A stretch of 57,752 nucleotides of DNA. Source: Betaproteobacteria bacterium HGW-Betaproteobacteria-14. Its GTDB lineage: Bacteria > Pseudomonadota > Gammaproteobacteria > Burkholderiales > Rhodocyclaceae. Below, piece after piece: positions 36,769 to 51,560 of the stretch; positions within the stretch are counted from its first letter, which is position 1; the number at the start of each line of letters is the position of its first letter. Under the pieces are notes generated by a model, which had not been told where the DNA came from, ran no database searches, and saw only the letters and a list, made by a program, of their open reading frames with translations. Where the stretch lies: NCBI GenBank assembly GCA_002840845.1, contig PHCS01000015.1, positions 1 to 57,752 of the forward strand, written 5' to 3'. A program made the translations under genes and the position numbers.

Positions 36769-37623
36769 ATGAACAATCTCACCCCAGGCGATCGAGTTTT
36801 TCACCCCAAGCAGCAGGGCTGGGGGCTGGGCAAAGTGCTCACGGTGACGCCTGACAGCATTGACGTTTTCTTCGTCGGCAGCGGCGCCAAGCGCCTGGCC
36901 AAATCCTTTGTCCAGCTTGAGGTGGCCGAGGGGGTCATGGCCAAACATCGGCTGCTAGACAACCTGATCGACGCCACCCAGATCGCCGGTGCCGACTATG
37001 TGACGCCGACGATGGCCATCGAACGCTTCCTGGCCGCTCACCCGGACGGCTTTGCCGCGCCGCGCCTGGTCAAGGAGACGCGCGAGGCGGTGATGCGCGC
37101 GCACCAGTTCGCCATCCAGCTGTTGGGCGAGACGGAAATTGCCGAGCTGATCGCCGAGCGCCGCTATCAGGATGTCTGCGACCGGGCCCGCCATGTCGAA
37201 TCGCTGACCACGCTGCTGACCAAGTCGGAAAAGACCGCGTTCTACGCCGCCCTCGAGCAGCCGGTGCAGCAGAAGACGTTCGCGCTGGCGCTGGCCGATT
37301 TTCTCTACGGGGACGAATCGGAAGAAAACCGGTTCAAGGAATTTACCCGCGCCCTCCATCTGCTCGACCTCAACCGCTGGCCGTACGCCACGCTGTTCGG
37401 CTTCATCCGCTTTCCGGAACTAAAGGCCTATATCAAGCCGACGCTGATCCAGAATGTGGCCAAGGCCTTCTGCTGGCGGATCAACTACAAGGCCGAGCCG
37501 AACTGGCGGACCTACGCGGCGGTGCTGCGCCTGTCCAGCCATCTGCGCGCGACCCTGGGCGAAGCCGGCATGGCGCCGCGCGACATGGTCGATTTGCACG
37601 CCTTCATGACCTCGGTCGGCTAG
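36769..37623 (+). CDS. DUF3553-type N-terminus, conserved protein of unknown function
   Basis: The 284-residue protein begins LTPGDRVFHPKQQGWGLGKV, a small beta-barrel resembling the DUF3553/PcrA C-terminal type that binds RNA polymerase. The helical remainder (about residues 70-280) is not assigned. No catalytic motif was seen. Its GC-rich codon use is that of the host chromosome. It lies alone on the plus strand, with the HPP gene convergent 22 bp away. Confidence 0.7.
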   Translation: MNNLTPGDRVFHPKQQGWGLGKVLTVTPDSIDVFFVGSGAKRLAKSFVQLEVAEGVMAKHRLLDNLIDATQIAGADYVTPTMAIERFLAAHPDGFAAPRLVKETREAVMRAHQFAIQLLGETEIAELIAERRYQDVCDRARHVESLTTLLTKSEKTAFYAALEQPVQQKTFALALADFLYGDESEENRFKEFTRALHLLDLNRWPYATLFGFIRFPELKAYIKPTLIQNVAKAFCWRINYKAEPNWRTYAAVLRLSSHLRATLGEAGMAPRDMVDLHAFMTSVG

Positions 37624-37645
37624 CACTCGGCAGGCGCCGACGCGC

Positions 37646-38206
37646 CTACAGCCAGATTTCCGGATAGCGCCGCGAGCGCGGGATGTTGTTGATCAGCAGG
37701 GCCACGGTCAGCAGGATCAGCGCGCCGGCGGTGGCCGGGGCGAGGATGTACCAGAAGCCGAGGCGATGGACTTCGCCGGAGCCGATCACGGCGATCAGCG
37801 CGGTGGCGCCGCCCGGCGGGTGCAGGGTGCGGCTGGCGTGCATCACCGCGATGGCGGTCGAGACGGCCAGCGCGGCGGCGAGCCAGGGCATGAAGTGCAG
37901 CAGCTTCCAGCAGATGACGCCGACCAGGGCCGACAGGATGTGGCCGCCGAGCACGTTGCGCGGCTGCGCCAGCGGGCTGCGCACGGCGCCGAACAGCAGT
38001 ACCGCCGAAGCGCCGAAGGAGCCGGTCAGCAGCATCAGGTCGGCCGGGGCGAAGAAGGCCTGGCCGATGCCGGCCAGCGTGCCGATGCCGACGAAGGCGC
38101 CGATCCAGGAGAGCAGGATTTCCTCGTTGCTGACCCGCGGCGGGCTGCCGCGCGTGGTGCCGCGCATCTTCTTCCAGTAGGCGCGCCAGCTGCTTTCGAT
38201 TTTCAT
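37646..38206 (-). CDS. HPP-family integral membrane protein
   Basis: The 186-residue protein has four to five transmembrane segments and the family signature LHPPGGATALIAVIG near residue 128. HPP proteins include a plant chloroplast nitrite transporter, so a nitrite or anion transport role is possible. It is translationally coupled (ATGA overlap) to a small gene, which in turn overlaps a CRP/FNR regulator with nitrate-sensor-like domains. That context supports a link to nitrate or nitrite. Confidence 0.85.
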   Translation of the reverse strand: MKIESSWRAYWKKMRGTTRGSPPRVSNEEILLSWIGAFVGIGTLAGIGQAFFAPADLMLLTGSFGASAVLLFGAVRSPLAQPRNVLGGHILSALVGVICWKLLHFMPWLAAALAVSTAIAVMHASRTLHPPGGATALIAVIGSGEVHRLGFWYILAPATAGALILLTVALLINNIPRSRRYPEIWL

Positions 38207-38400
38207 GGCTGGTCGTCGCCTTCGCCGGCCTTATCTTGCTGCGCCCGCAGGCGTTCCAGCGCATGGCGCCAAGCCAGGTGGTAGACGATGCGGAAATCCT
38301 CGGTGCTGATGTCGATGTAGCCCGAGACATGGGCCAGTGCGTCGAGGATGTCCTCGTCCGAGAGTTCGAGTTCGAGCGGTTCCGGGTCGGTGGGGGTCAC
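38203..38400 (-). CDS. Small acidic protein between regulator and HPP gene
   Basis: The 65-residue product starts at a GTG that overlaps the regulator's stop codon (GTGA) and ends overlapping the HPP start. It begins with an acidic segment and then DALAHVSGYIDISTEDFRIV, not matched to a family by eye. Coupling on both sides strongly suggests a real gene of this operon. Confidence 0.7.
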   Translation of the reverse strand: MTPTDPEPLELELSDEDILDALAHVSGYIDISTEDFRIVYHLAWRHALERLRAQQDKAGEGDDQP

Positions 38401-39884
38401 TTGACCAGCCTTTCGTAGAGCTTGACGGTGGTGTCGACGTGGCGCAGCAGGCGGTCGCCTTCGGCCATGACCACGCGCACGTGCGCCGCCCGGCCGCTGC
38501 GGCTGAGGTCGGGGGCGAGGGCGCTGCGGAATTTCTGCCACTGGCCGGCCACTTCCTGCAGTTGCGCCGCCAGTTCCGGCAGTTCCCGGCCGCTCTGCCG
38601 CAGCTGCGCCAGGTTGTCCTCGAACTCGTTCGTACAGGCTTCGATGCGCGGCCGGATCACGTCGTCGCCGCCAGTCCACGGGGCGAACAGGAAGAACTTG
38701 CCGATGCGTTGCGACAGCATCCGGTTGCGCCCGGCGATATTGACCGTGCGCCCGGCTGGCGTGCTGGCGGCCTGCTCGGCCTGACCGGTCAGGCGGTCGG
38801 TGGCGCTCAGCAGCTCCTCGCTCATGGTCAGCAGTCGCGGGGCGTCGGCGGGATCGGCGGCGGCCTGCAGCAAGTCCTCGCGGTAGCAGGGCCAGAGGTT
38901 GGCGACGGTCTGCAGCGGGTCGGCCAGTGCCGGCGCCAGATCGCTGCCGGCGAGGCGGGCCAGCATGCGCTCGAACTCGGCTTCCAGCTGGCGCAGGCGG
39001 ACGCGGGCCCGCGATGGGGCGATGTCCGAGGCGATCAGGCCCCAGGCGATGGCCATGCGCTGCGACAGCATGCGCAGCCGGCCGCAGGCATTGATCAGCG
39101 CGCCGGGCGCCAGGGCGCGGGCCGGGCTGGCGCGTTCGCCGCGCGACTTGCGGGAGAAACTGAGGCGGCGGCTCGAATCGCCGGTGGCGGTGTCGACCAG
39201 CGCGGCACGCTGGATATGGACATTGCGCCCATCGACGACGATGACGCCGCTGTCGCTCAACTGGCGCAGGCTGCGCGAGAAGGACTCGGGAGTCATGCCG
39301 ATGCGGGCGGCGATGATTTTTTTGCTGGCTTTGAGCAGCACCGTCGTCTCGCCGGCCAGACCGCCGCGGTCGCCGGCCAGTTCGAGCAGGTAGTCGAGCG
39401 TGCGCTGGGTGCCGGTCAGGCCGGTCCGGTGGCCGCTGGCATCGTCCTCGAGGGCGCAGTGGCGGCGGGCCAGGTCGGCGAGCAGGCGCCCGCTCAGCTC
39501 GCTGTCCTGACGCACGACCTGGCGCAGGGGCTGGCTGTCGATGGCCAGCAGCAGGCAATGGCTGATCGCCGTGGCGCTCGTGGTATGGCGCGTGCCGGCG
39601 AACAATTCGCCGGGGCCGAGCAGTTGCGGCGACTCGACCAGTTCGATGACGGTCGGCGCCTGACCGGCGACGGCGCGGCTGCGCTTGAGGCTGCCATGCA
39701 GCAGCAGGTAGGCGGCGCGGATCGGCGTGCCGGCACGGAACAGCTCGGCGTTGGCCGCCAGTTCCAGTACCCGGCTGGCCTGGCTGAGCGTGTCGAGATG
39801 CTTCGCCGGCAGGCCGGCGAACAGGGGGCTGCCGCTGAGCAGATCGCGCTGGGCCCGGTGCGGGTCGGTGGACGGGACTTTCAC
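38397..39884 (-). CDS. CRP/FNR regulator fused to two PilJ/NarX-like domains
   Basis: The 495-residue protein has an N-terminal cyclic-nucleotide-type beta barrel and a CRP/FNR helix-turn-helix whose recognition helix TPESFSRSL keeps the E-x-x-S-R of FNR. Two copies of a PilJ/NarX sensor-like module follow, marked by GRLRMLSQRM (near residue 260) and GRNRMLSQRI (near residue 375). In NarX the equivalent P-box binds nitrate. A GTG start at 39884 is chosen; an ATG at 39986 would add 34 unlikely residues. Its DNA site should be TTGAT-N4-ATCAA, and two such boxes lie upstream. Probably a one-component nitrogen-oxide regulator. Confidence 0.8.
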   Translation of the reverse strand: MKVPSTDPHRAQRDLLSGSPLFAGLPAKHLDTLSQASRVLELAANAELFRAGTPIRAAYLLLHGSLKRSRAVAGQAPTVIELVESPQLLGPGELFAGTRHTTSATAISHCLLLAIDSQPLRQVVRQDSELSGRLLADLARRHCALEDDASGHRTGLTGTQRTLDYLLELAGDRGGLAGETTVLLKASKKIIAARIGMTPESFSRSLRQLSDSGVIVVDGRNVHIQRAALVDTATGDSSRRLSFSRKSRGERASPARALAPGALINACGRLRMLSQRMAIAWGLIASDIAPSRARVRLRQLEAEFERMLARLAGSDLAPALADPLQTVANLWPCYREDLLQAAADPADAPRLLTMSEELLSATDRLTGQAEQAASTPAGRTVNIAGRNRMLSQRIGKFFLFAPWTGGDDVIRPRIEACTNEFEDNLAQLRQSGRELPELAAQLQEVAGQWQKFRSALAPDLSRSGRAAHVRVVMAEGDRLLRHVDTTVKLYERLVK

Positions 39885-40054
39885 GGGGAGTCGGTCTTTC
39901 GCCTGGCAGGAAAGCCACCATCCTAGGCAAAGCAGCCAGGCTTGGCCAGCCTCGGCGCGGCGGCGAAGATCGTGTCGGGGTGGCATGGGGAAACCCGGGT
40001 CCTTTTCTGGCTTGCTGTCAGGGGCGCACTGTCGCAGGCTGGCGCACGCCGGCT

Positions 40055-40068
40055 TTGATCGCCATCAA
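40055..40068. promoter_or_regulatory. Perfect FNR-type box
   Basis: TTGATCGCCATCAA matches TTGAT-N4-ATCAA exactly. It lies between the divergent regulator gene and dtd, and suits autoregulation of the FNR-like regulator. Confidence 0.8.
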
Positions 40069-40115
40069 GAGTTCGGGGAAGATAGATGCCAGGCGGCCCG
40101 GCCGGCCGGCGATGC

Positions 40116-40129
40116 TTGACGGCGATCAA
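40116..40129. promoter_or_regulatory. Second FNR-type box
   Basis: TTGACGGCGATCAA has one mismatch to TTGAT-N4-ATCAA and sits within the dyad GCTTGACGGCGATCAAGC. Its centre is 61 bp from the first box. Confidence 0.7.
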
Positions 40130-40181
40130 GCATGGCGGCCGGCCGGGTTGGGGAACGACCAAAAATGCGAAGGAGAACGGG

Positions 40182-40634
40182 ATGCGGGTGGTGGTGCAGC
40201 GGGTCAGGGAAGCGTCGGTCAGTGTCGAGCAACAGGTGGTCGGGCGGATCGGCGCCGGCTTGCTGGTCCTGGCCGGTTTCGAGGCGGCCGACACGGCAGC
40301 CGATCTCGAGTGGATGGCCGGCAAGCTGGTGCGCCTGCGCCTGTTCGCCGATGCCGACGGAGTGATGAACCGCAGCGTGCTGGAGAGTGGCGGCGAGATC
40401 CTGGCAGTATCGCAATTCACCCTGTTCGCCTCGGTGAAGAAGGGCAACCGGCCGTCGTGGAGCCGGGCGGCACGCGGCGAGCTGTCGCAGCCGCTGTTCG
40501 CTGACTTTGTCGGCCGGCTGGCGGCGGAACTGGGCAAGCCGGTGCCGACCGGGGTGTTCGGCGCCGACATGCAGATCGCCCTGGTCAACGACGGGCCGGT
40601 GACCCTGAGCCTCGATTCGCGGGCGGCGGAGTAG
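40182..40634 (+). CDS. dtd: D-aminoacyl-tRNA deacylase
   Basis: Dtd hydrolyses D-amino acids wrongly attached to tRNA. The 150-residue length is normal. The family motifs SQFTLFA (catalytic Thr region) and the cis-Gly-Pro element near NDGPVT are present. The ATG at 40182 follows AAGGAG. The longer upstream reading frame runs through the FNR boxes and is not supported. Confidence 0.95.
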   Translation: MRVVVQRVREASVSVEQQVVGRIGAGLLVLAGFEAADTAADLEWMAGKLVRLRLFADADGVMNRSVLESGGEILAVSQFTLFASVKKGNRPSWSRAARGELSQPLFADFVGRLAAELGKPVPTGVFGADMQIALVNDGPVTLSLDSRAAE

Positions 40635-40670
40635 GCGGTTCCGTCCCGGCCCGCGCCGCCGGCTCGGCGT

Positions 40671-40844
40671 TCACCCCTGGCGGATGAGGTAGATCAGGGC
40701 CAGCAGGAAGAGGCCGATCAGGCCGCCGAACAGCAGGCCCAGGCGTTTGGCCCACAGCCGCTCCCAGGCCAGTTGCCGGCGTTCGGCGGCGAGCCAGTGC
40801 CGCAGCTGCTGCAGCATCCGCTGGCGCTCGGCCGGGGCGGCCAT
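40671..40844 (-). CDS. Small single-pass membrane protein
   Basis: A 57-residue product: a charged helical N-terminus, then one hydrophobic segment (LGLLFGGLIGLFLLALIYLI) and a short tail. It begins 4 bp after the HD-GYP gene stop, so it probably belongs to that operon. Role unknown. Confidence 0.6.
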   Translation of the reverse strand: MAAPAERQRMLQQLRHWLAAERRQLAWERLWAKRLGLLFGGLIGLFLLALIYLIRQG

Positions 40845-40848
40845 CGGC

Positions 40849-41985
<1,137 letters not shown>

Positions 41986-41996
41986 GGGGGCTCCGC

Positions 41997-46266
<4,270 letters not shown>

Positions 46267-46369
46267 ACCGCTTCTCCCAGGCGCGTTGGTCAGTGGCCGA
46301 TGTCATGCCGGCCTCATGCGGACTTGTCGGGGCAGGATAGCCGAGCACCGCCGGGCCAGCAAGCCGGAA

Positions 46370-47410
46370 TCAGGGCACGACGGCGATATCGGCGGGCTGG
46401 CCGAGCAACTCCAGGCGCTGCTTCAGGGCGGTGGTGATGAAAATGCGGCCGGCGGCGTCGACGCGCAGCACCTGCGTCGCGCCCATCTTGCCGGCCAGGT
46501 CCTGCCACTGCTCCGGGCCGGCGATGAAAATCGGCTTGGAGACGGCGTCGGACAAGGTGCCGGCGCGCGGGCCGGCAGGGATCAGCACGGTCACCGCCTG
46601 GGTATGGTCGGCCGGGTAGCCGCGGCGCGGGTCGAGCAGATGCGGGTAGCGCTTGCCGTCGACCTCGAAGAAACGCTGGTAGTCACCGGAGGTGCCGATC
46701 GCCTCGCCGTCGGCCAGCTGCACCGTGGCCAGCGGCCCGGGCTGGCGCGGGTGCTGGATGCCGACGCGCCAGGCGCGGCCTTCGCGGTTGCCGAGGGCCA
46801 TGACGTTGCCGCCGATGTTGATCAGCGCGTTGCGAATGCCCTGGGCGCGCAGGATGGCGGCGGCGCGATCGAGGGCGACGCCTTTCAGGTAGCCGCCGAA
46901 ATCGAGAGCGACGGCGCGGTTGCGGCTGCGCACCGTGGTGCCGTCGACGACGATGTCGGCCAGCGAGGGCTTGTTTGCCAGCCAGGCGGCGATGGCGTCC
47001 GGCGGCGGCAGTTCGGCCTTGAATTCGTCGGCCTGGAAGCCCCACAGGCGAATCAGCTGGCCGATGCCGGGATCGAACAGGTAGTCGCCGCGGGCGCTCA
47101 GTTGCTGCGCGTCGCGGATCAGTTCGGCCAGTTCCGGGCTGACCGTGTGCGGCCGGCCGGCGGCGATGGCTTCGTTGAGGGCGGACAGTTCGGAGGGTTG
47201 CCAGGCGTGGTAGGCGCGGTGCATGCGGTCGAATTCGCGCAGCACGGCGGCGATCGCCTGGCGCCCCTGTTCGGCTTCGGCGCTGGCGATGACGACTTCG
47301 ACGCGGGTGCCGAAGACATAGGCCTGCTGCTCCTGCAGCGGCGTCCGGCCGCAGGCGGCGAGGACGGCGGCGAAAAGGGTGGAAAACAGCAGGATCAGGA
47401 CAGTCCGCAT
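46370..47410 (-). CDS. apbE: FAD:protein FMN transferase (ApbE family lipoprotein)
   Basis: ApbE attaches FMN covalently to periplasmic or membrane flavoproteins such as NQR/RNF subunits. The 346-residue product has a lipoprotein-type N-terminus (LFAAVLAACGRTP, lipobox LAAC), the FAD-binding motif ALDFGGYLKG, INIGGNVMALG, and HLLDPRRGYP with the conserved His. The ATG at 47410 overlaps the gshB stop by 16 bp. A longer open frame extends upstream but lacks the signal peptide. Confidence 0.9.
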   Translation of the reverse strand: MRTVLILLFSTLFAAVLAACGRTPLQEQQAYVFGTRVEVVIASAEAEQGRQAIAAVLREFDRMHRAYHAWQPSELSALNEAIAAGRPHTVSPELAELIRDAQQLSARGDYLFDPGIGQLIRLWGFQADEFKAELPPPDAIAAWLANKPSLADIVVDGTTVRSRNRAVALDFGGYLKGVALDRAAAILRAQGIRNALINIGGNVMALGNREGRAWRVGIQHPRQPGPLATVQLADGEAIGTSGDYQRFFEVDGKRYPHLLDPRRGYPADHTQAVTVLIPAGPRAGTLSDAVSKPIFIAGPEQWQDLAGKMGATQVLRVDAAGRIFITTALKQRLELLGQPADIAVVP

Positions 47411-48414
47411 GCGTGTTCGATGGCGGTGATGAAGGCGCCGGCGGCGTCGAAGCCGGTCTGCTGGCGGATTTCCACCATGCAGGTGGGGCTGGTGACGTTG
47501 ATTTCGGTGAGATGGCTGCCGATCACGTCGATGCCGACCAGCATCAGGCCGCGCTTCAACAGCAGCGGCGCCAGCGTCTCGCCGATCTCGCGGTCGCGCG
47601 CCGACAGTTCCTGGGCGATGCCGGTGCCGCCGGCGGCCAGGTTGCCGCGCGTCTCGCCGGCCTTGGGGATGCGCGCCAGGCACCAGGGCACGACCTTGCC
47701 GCCGATCAGCAGGATGCGCTTGTCGCCGTGGGCGATCTCCGGCAGGTAGCGCTGCGCCATGATGGTGTGGCGGCCGTCGTCGGTCAGCGTTTCAAGAATG
47801 ACGTTGCGGTTCGGGTCGTTGCGGTGGATGCGGAAGATGCCGCTGCCGCCCATCGCGTCGAGCGGCTTGACGATGACGTCGCGCTGCTCGTCGATGAAGT
47901 GCTGCAGCTGGTGCAGGTCGCGGGCGACCAGGGTTTCCGGGGCGAATTGCGGGAATTCGGCGATGGCCAGCTTTTCCGAATGGTCGCGCAGCGCGCGCGG
48001 CCGGTTGAAAACCTTGACGCCCTCGGCTTCGGCCCGCTCGAGCAGCCAGGTGGCGGCCAGGTATTCGCGGTCGAAGGGCGGGTCGCGGCGCATCAGCACG
48101 GCATCGAAGGCTTTCAGCGGCAGCCATTCGCAGCCGGTCTCGCGGTACCAGTCGTGGTCGTCCGGGCGCAGGTGCAGGTGGCGCGCCTCGCCATAGACGC
48201 CGCCGGGGTGATGCGACTCCGGCCGGCGCCAGCAGAGGCTGGCGCAGTCGATGGCGAACACCTCGTGGCCGTGGTGTTCGCCGGCGCGCATCATGGCGAT
48301 GGTCGAATCCTTGTACGCCTTCATGCCGGCCAGCGGATCGGTAACGAAGGCCAGGCGTAGCGGCTGGCTGGCGCCGCCGAGCAGGTGCTTCTCGAAATGC
48401 AGTTGCTGGGCCAT
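47395..48414 (-). CDS. gshB: Glutathione synthetase
   Basis: GshB ligates glycine to gamma-glutamylcysteine in an ATP-dependent step. The 339-residue product carries the ATP-grasp motifs (VIVKPLDAMGGSGIFR, GDKRILLIGG, GIDVIGSHLTEINVTSPT). It is slightly longer than the usual 316 residues, at the N-terminus. It lies 5 bp after gshA, so both enzymes of glutathione synthesis are in one operon. Confidence 0.95.
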   Translation of the reverse strand: MAQQLHFEKHLLGGASQPLRLAFVTDPLAGMKAYKDSTIAMMRAGEHHGHEVFAIDCASLCWRRPESHHPGGVYGEARHLHLRPDDHDWYRETGCEWLPLKAFDAVLMRRDPPFDREYLAATWLLERAEAEGVKVFNRPRALRDHSEKLAIAEFPQFAPETLVARDLHQLQHFIDEQRDVIVKPLDAMGGSGIFRIHRNDPNRNVILETLTDDGRHTIMAQRYLPEIAHGDKRILLIGGKVVPWCLARIPKAGETRGNLAAGGTGIAQELSARDREIGETLAPLLLKRGLMLVGIDVIGSHLTEINVTSPTCMVEIRQQTGFDAAGAFITAIEHACGLS

Positions 48415-48419
48415 GCCGC

Positions 48420-49706
48420 TTAGTCTTCGGCTGGCGCCGTGCGTTCCAGTTCGACGGCGGCGGCCAGGCAGGCCAGGCGGCCGACGACGCCGTAGGCGTA
48501 GAAGCGGTTGGGCGGCGAGTCCGGATTGCCGCAGCGGTAGTCGGGCAAGTTGCAGCCGGTGTCGAAGGCCAGCGGCTCGAAATGCATGCCCGGGGCGTTG
48601 AGGTTCTCGTCCTTGCCGCGCCCGGTATGCACGCGGTAGAAGCCGCCGACGACATAGCGGTCGATCATGTAGATGACCGGTTCGGCGACCGCCTCATTGA
48701 CCGTCTCGAAGGAATGGACGCCTTCCTGAATCAGCACTTCGCTGACTTCCAGGCCTTCCTTGACCACGCTCATTTTGTTGCGCTGCTTGCGGTTCAGGGC
48801 GATCACCTCGTCGGCGTCGCGCACCGTCATCACCCCCATGCCGTAGGTGCCGGCGTCGGCCTTGACCACCACGTAGGGGGTCTCGTCGATCTCGTATTCC
48901 TTGTACTTTTCCTTGACGATGTCGAGCACGGCGGCGACGTTGGCGGCCAGGCATTCCTCGCCCTGGCGCTCGTGGAAGTTGATGCTGCGGCAGACCGAGA
49001 AGGCCGGGTTGATGCGCCACGGGTCGATGCCGATTTCCTTGGCGAAGTCGTTGGCCACCTGGTCGTAGGCGGCGAAATGGTTGGACTTGCGGCGCACCGC
49101 CCAGCCGCCGTGCAGCGGCGGCAGCACGAACTGCTCGTGCAGGTTCTGCAGAATTTCCGGGATGCCGGCCGAGAGGTCGTTGTTGAGCAGGATGGCGCAG
49201 GGGTCGAAGCCGTCCAGGCCGAGCCGGTGCGGGCCGCGGACCAGCGGCTCGAGCAGCAGCTGCTGGCCATTCGGCAGGTCGATCGGGGTCGGCTGGGTGA
49301 TTTCAGGCAGCAGGCTGCCGAGGCGCACGTTGAGGCCGGTCTGGCGCAGCACGGCGGCGATCTGCGCGACGTTCTGCAGGTAGAACTGGTTGCGCGTGTG
49401 GTTTTCCGGGATCAGCAGCAGGTTGCGCGCATCCGGGCAGATTTTCTCGATGGCGCTCATCGCCGCATGCACGCACAGCGGCAGGAAGGCCGGATTCAAG
49501 TTGTTGAAGCCGCCGGGGAACAGGTTGGTGTCGACCGGCGCCAGCTTGAAGCCGGAATTGCGCAGGTCGCACGAGGCGTAGAAGGGCGGCGTGTGCTCCT
49601 GCCACTGGCCGCGCAGCCAGTGCTCGATCTGCGTGCTGCTGTCGAGGAAACGGCGTTCGAGTTCAAGGAGGGGGCCGCTGAGCGCGGTGGTGAGGTGGGG
49701 AACCAT
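48420..49706 (-). CDS. gshA: Glutamate-cysteine ligase (proteobacterial type)
   Basis: The enzyme forms gamma-glutamylcysteine, the first step of glutathione synthesis. The 428-residue product from the ATG at 49706 matches the non-E. coli GshA type found in beta- and some gammaproteobacteria, with FPGGFNNLNPAFLP near the N-terminus and VVVKADAGTYGMGVMTV for ATP binding. A 29-residue longer frame is possible but has no better ribosome site. Its gshB partner follows directly. Confidence 0.9.
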   Translation of the reverse strand: MVPHLTTALSGPLLELERRFLDSSTQIEHWLRGQWQEHTPPFYASCDLRNSGFKLAPVDTNLFPGGFNNLNPAFLPLCVHAAMSAIEKICPDARNLLLIPENHTRNQFYLQNVAQIAAVLRQTGLNVRLGSLLPEITQPTPIDLPNGQQLLLEPLVRGPHRLGLDGFDPCAILLNNDLSAGIPEILQNLHEQFVLPPLHGGWAVRRKSNHFAAYDQVANDFAKEIGIDPWRINPAFSVCRSINFHERQGEECLAANVAAVLDIVKEKYKEYEIDETPYVVVKADAGTYGMGVMTVRDADEVIALNRKQRNKMSVVKEGLEVSEVLIQEGVHSFETVNEAVAEPVIYMIDRYVVGGFYRVHTGRGKDENLNAPGMHFEPLAFDTGCNLPDYRCGNPDSPPNRFYAYGVVGRLACLAAAVELERTAPAED

Positions 49707-49855
49707 ATGCTGTGTCTCAATCCCGGGGGTTTTTATTGTGGCTGCAAATCTTACACCGCAGTGCACAAAATTGGCCGTAGGCGGCGCGGTCAACTCCTTG
49801 AAAGAAGGTAAAATTCTGCCCTTCGTTTTACCGCTTTCAGCAGATCGGAATCGCC

Positions 49856-51478
49856 GTGCTCGTCGCCGCCAACATCACCATGCAGTTCGGGGCCAAGCCC
49901 CTGTTCGAGAACGTTAACGTCAAGTTCGGCGAAGGCTATCGCTACGGCCTGATCGGCGCCAACGGAGCGGGCAAGTCGACCTTCATGAAGATCCTCTGCG
50001 GCGAGCTGGAGCCGTCGGCCGGCAACGTCTCGAAGGACAAGCACGAACGTATGGCCTACCTGAAGCAGGACCAGTTCGCCTACGAAGACAGGCGCGTCCT
50101 CGACGTGGTGCTGATGGGCCACGAGGAAATGTGGGCCTGCATGAGCGAACGCGACGCCATCTACGCCAATCCGGAAGCGACCGAAGACGACTACATGAAG
50201 GCCGCCGACCTCGAACATCAGTTCGGCGAATACGACGGTTACACCGCCGAATCGCGGGCCGGCGAATTGCTGCTCGGCGTCGGTATCCCGACCGAACAGC
50301 ACAACGGCCCGATGAGCGAAGTGGCGCCCGGCTGGAAGCTGCGCGTGCTGCTGTGCCAGGCGCTGTTCGCCAACCCGGACATCCTGCTGTTGGACGAACC
50401 GACCAACAACCTCGACATCAACACCATCCGCTGGCTGGAGGATGTGTTGAACGCCCGCGAGTCGACGATGATCATCATCAGCCACGACCGCCACTTCCTG
50501 AACCAGGTGTGCACCCACATGGCCGACCTGGACTACGGCAAGATCACCACCTACGCCGGCAACTACGACGACTTCATGGAAGCCGCGCAGGCCGCCCGCG
50601 AGCGCCAGCAGAACGCCAATGCCAAGGCCAAGGAACGCATCGCCGAACTGCAGACCTTCGTCCGCCGCTTCTCGGCCAACGCCTCCAAGGCCAAGCAGGC
50701 GACCAGCCGCGTCAAGCTGATCGAGAAACTCAAGCCGGAAGACATGAAGCCGTCGTCGCGCCAGTACCCGTGGATGCGTTTCGACTACGACGACAAGCAG
50801 AAGCTGCACCGCCAGGCGGTCGAGATCGAAAACCTCTCCTTCGCCTATCCGGGCAGCGAGCGCAAGATCTTCAACAACCTGACGATCACCATCAATGCCG
50901 GCGAGAAGATCGCCGTGATCGGCGAGAACGGCGTCGGCAAGACCACCTTCCTGAAACTGCTGATGGGCGAGCTGCAGCCGCAGTTCGGTACCTTGAAGTG
51001 GGCCGAGAAGGCCTATCCCGGCTACTACGCCCAGGACCACAGCGCCGAGTTCGCCGGCGAGCAAAGTCTGACCGAATGGATCGCCGGCTACGCCCGCGCC
51101 ACCATCGACGAGGGCGGCGACCTGGAAACCCTGATCCGCGGCACCCTCGGCCGCCTGCTGTTCTCCGGCGACGAGGTCAAGAAGCCGGTCAACGTCATCT
51201 CCGGCGGCGAGCAGGGACGCATGCTGTTCGGCAAGCTGATGCTGTCCAAGCACAACGTGCTGCTGATGGACGAGCCGACCAACCACCTGGACATGGAATC
51301 GATCGAGTCGCTGAACAGCGGCCTGGAAAAATTCCCCGGTACGCTGGTCTTCGTTTCGCACGACCGGGAATTCGTCTCCTCTCTGTCGACCCGCGTGTTC
51401 GAGGTCAAGGGTGACGGCAAGATCGTCGATTACCTCGGCGGCTACGAGGACTACCTGGCCAGCCAGGGCGTCGAGTAA
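49856..51478 (+). CDS. ybiT: ABC-F family ATPase, YbiT type
   Basis: A soluble ATPase with two ABC domains and no membrane part; ABC-F proteins act on the ribosome. It has 540 residues. Walker [10 protein letters not shown] and GENGVGKTT, signature-type SGGEQGRM, and Walker [12 protein letters not shown] and [11 protein letters not shown] are visible, with a linker between the domains (about residues 240-310). The sequence ([20 protein letters not shown]) is closest to YbiT. The start is GTG. A strong terminator follows. Confidence 0.92.
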   Translation: MLVAANITMQFGAKPLFENVNVKFGEGYRYGLIGANGAGKSTFMKILCGELEPSAGNVSKDKHERMAYLKQDQFAYEDRRVLDVVLMGHEEMWACMSERDAIYANPEATEDDYMKAADLEHQFGEYDGYTAESRAGELLLGVGIPTEQHNGPMSEVAPGWKLRVLLCQALFANPDILLLDEPTNNLDINTIRWLEDVLNARESTMIIISHDRHFLNQVCTHMADLDYGKITTYAGNYDDFMEAAQAARERQQNANAKAKERIAELQTFVRRFSANASKAKQATSRVKLIEKLKPEDMKPSSRQYPWMRFDYDDKQKLHRQAVEIENLSFAYPGSERKIFNNLTITINAGEKIAVIGENGVGKTTFLKLLMGELQPQFGTLKWAEKAYPGYYAQDHSAEFAGEQSLTEWIAGYARATIDEGGDLETLIRGTLGRLLFSGDEVKKPVNVISGGEQGRMLFGKLMLSKHNVLLMDEPTNHLDMESIESLNSGLEKFPGTLVFVSHDREFVSSLSTRVFEVKGDGKIVDYLGGYEDYLASQGVE

Positions 51479-51503
51479 GCGCCGGCCCGCGGGCCGTCAC
51501 GCC

Positions 51504-51538
51504 AAAGCCGAAGGCAGTGCCTTCGGCTTTGTTTTTTT
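51504..51538 (+). terminator. Intrinsic terminator after the ABC-F gene
   Basis: AAAGCCGAAGGCA and TGCCTTCGGCTTT form a perfect stem followed by GTTTTTTT. It ends the ybiT transcript; the convergent P-type ATPase gene ends 23 bp further on. Confidence 0.92.
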
Positions 51539-51560
51539 CTGCTCCGCATTTGCCGCGTGC

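Noticed and set aside
36548-36772. Short open frame before the 36769 gene
   Set aside because: No ribosome site, no conserved look, and it overlaps the next start region.
38337-39926. Plus-strand open frame opposite the CRP/FNR-PilJ regulator
   Set aside because: Gly/Ala/Gln-rich shadow of a gene with clear domains on the other strand.
40086-40181. N-terminal extension of dtd
   Set aside because: It would run through an FNR box; the ATG at 40182 has an AAGGAG site and gives the standard Dtd N-terminus.
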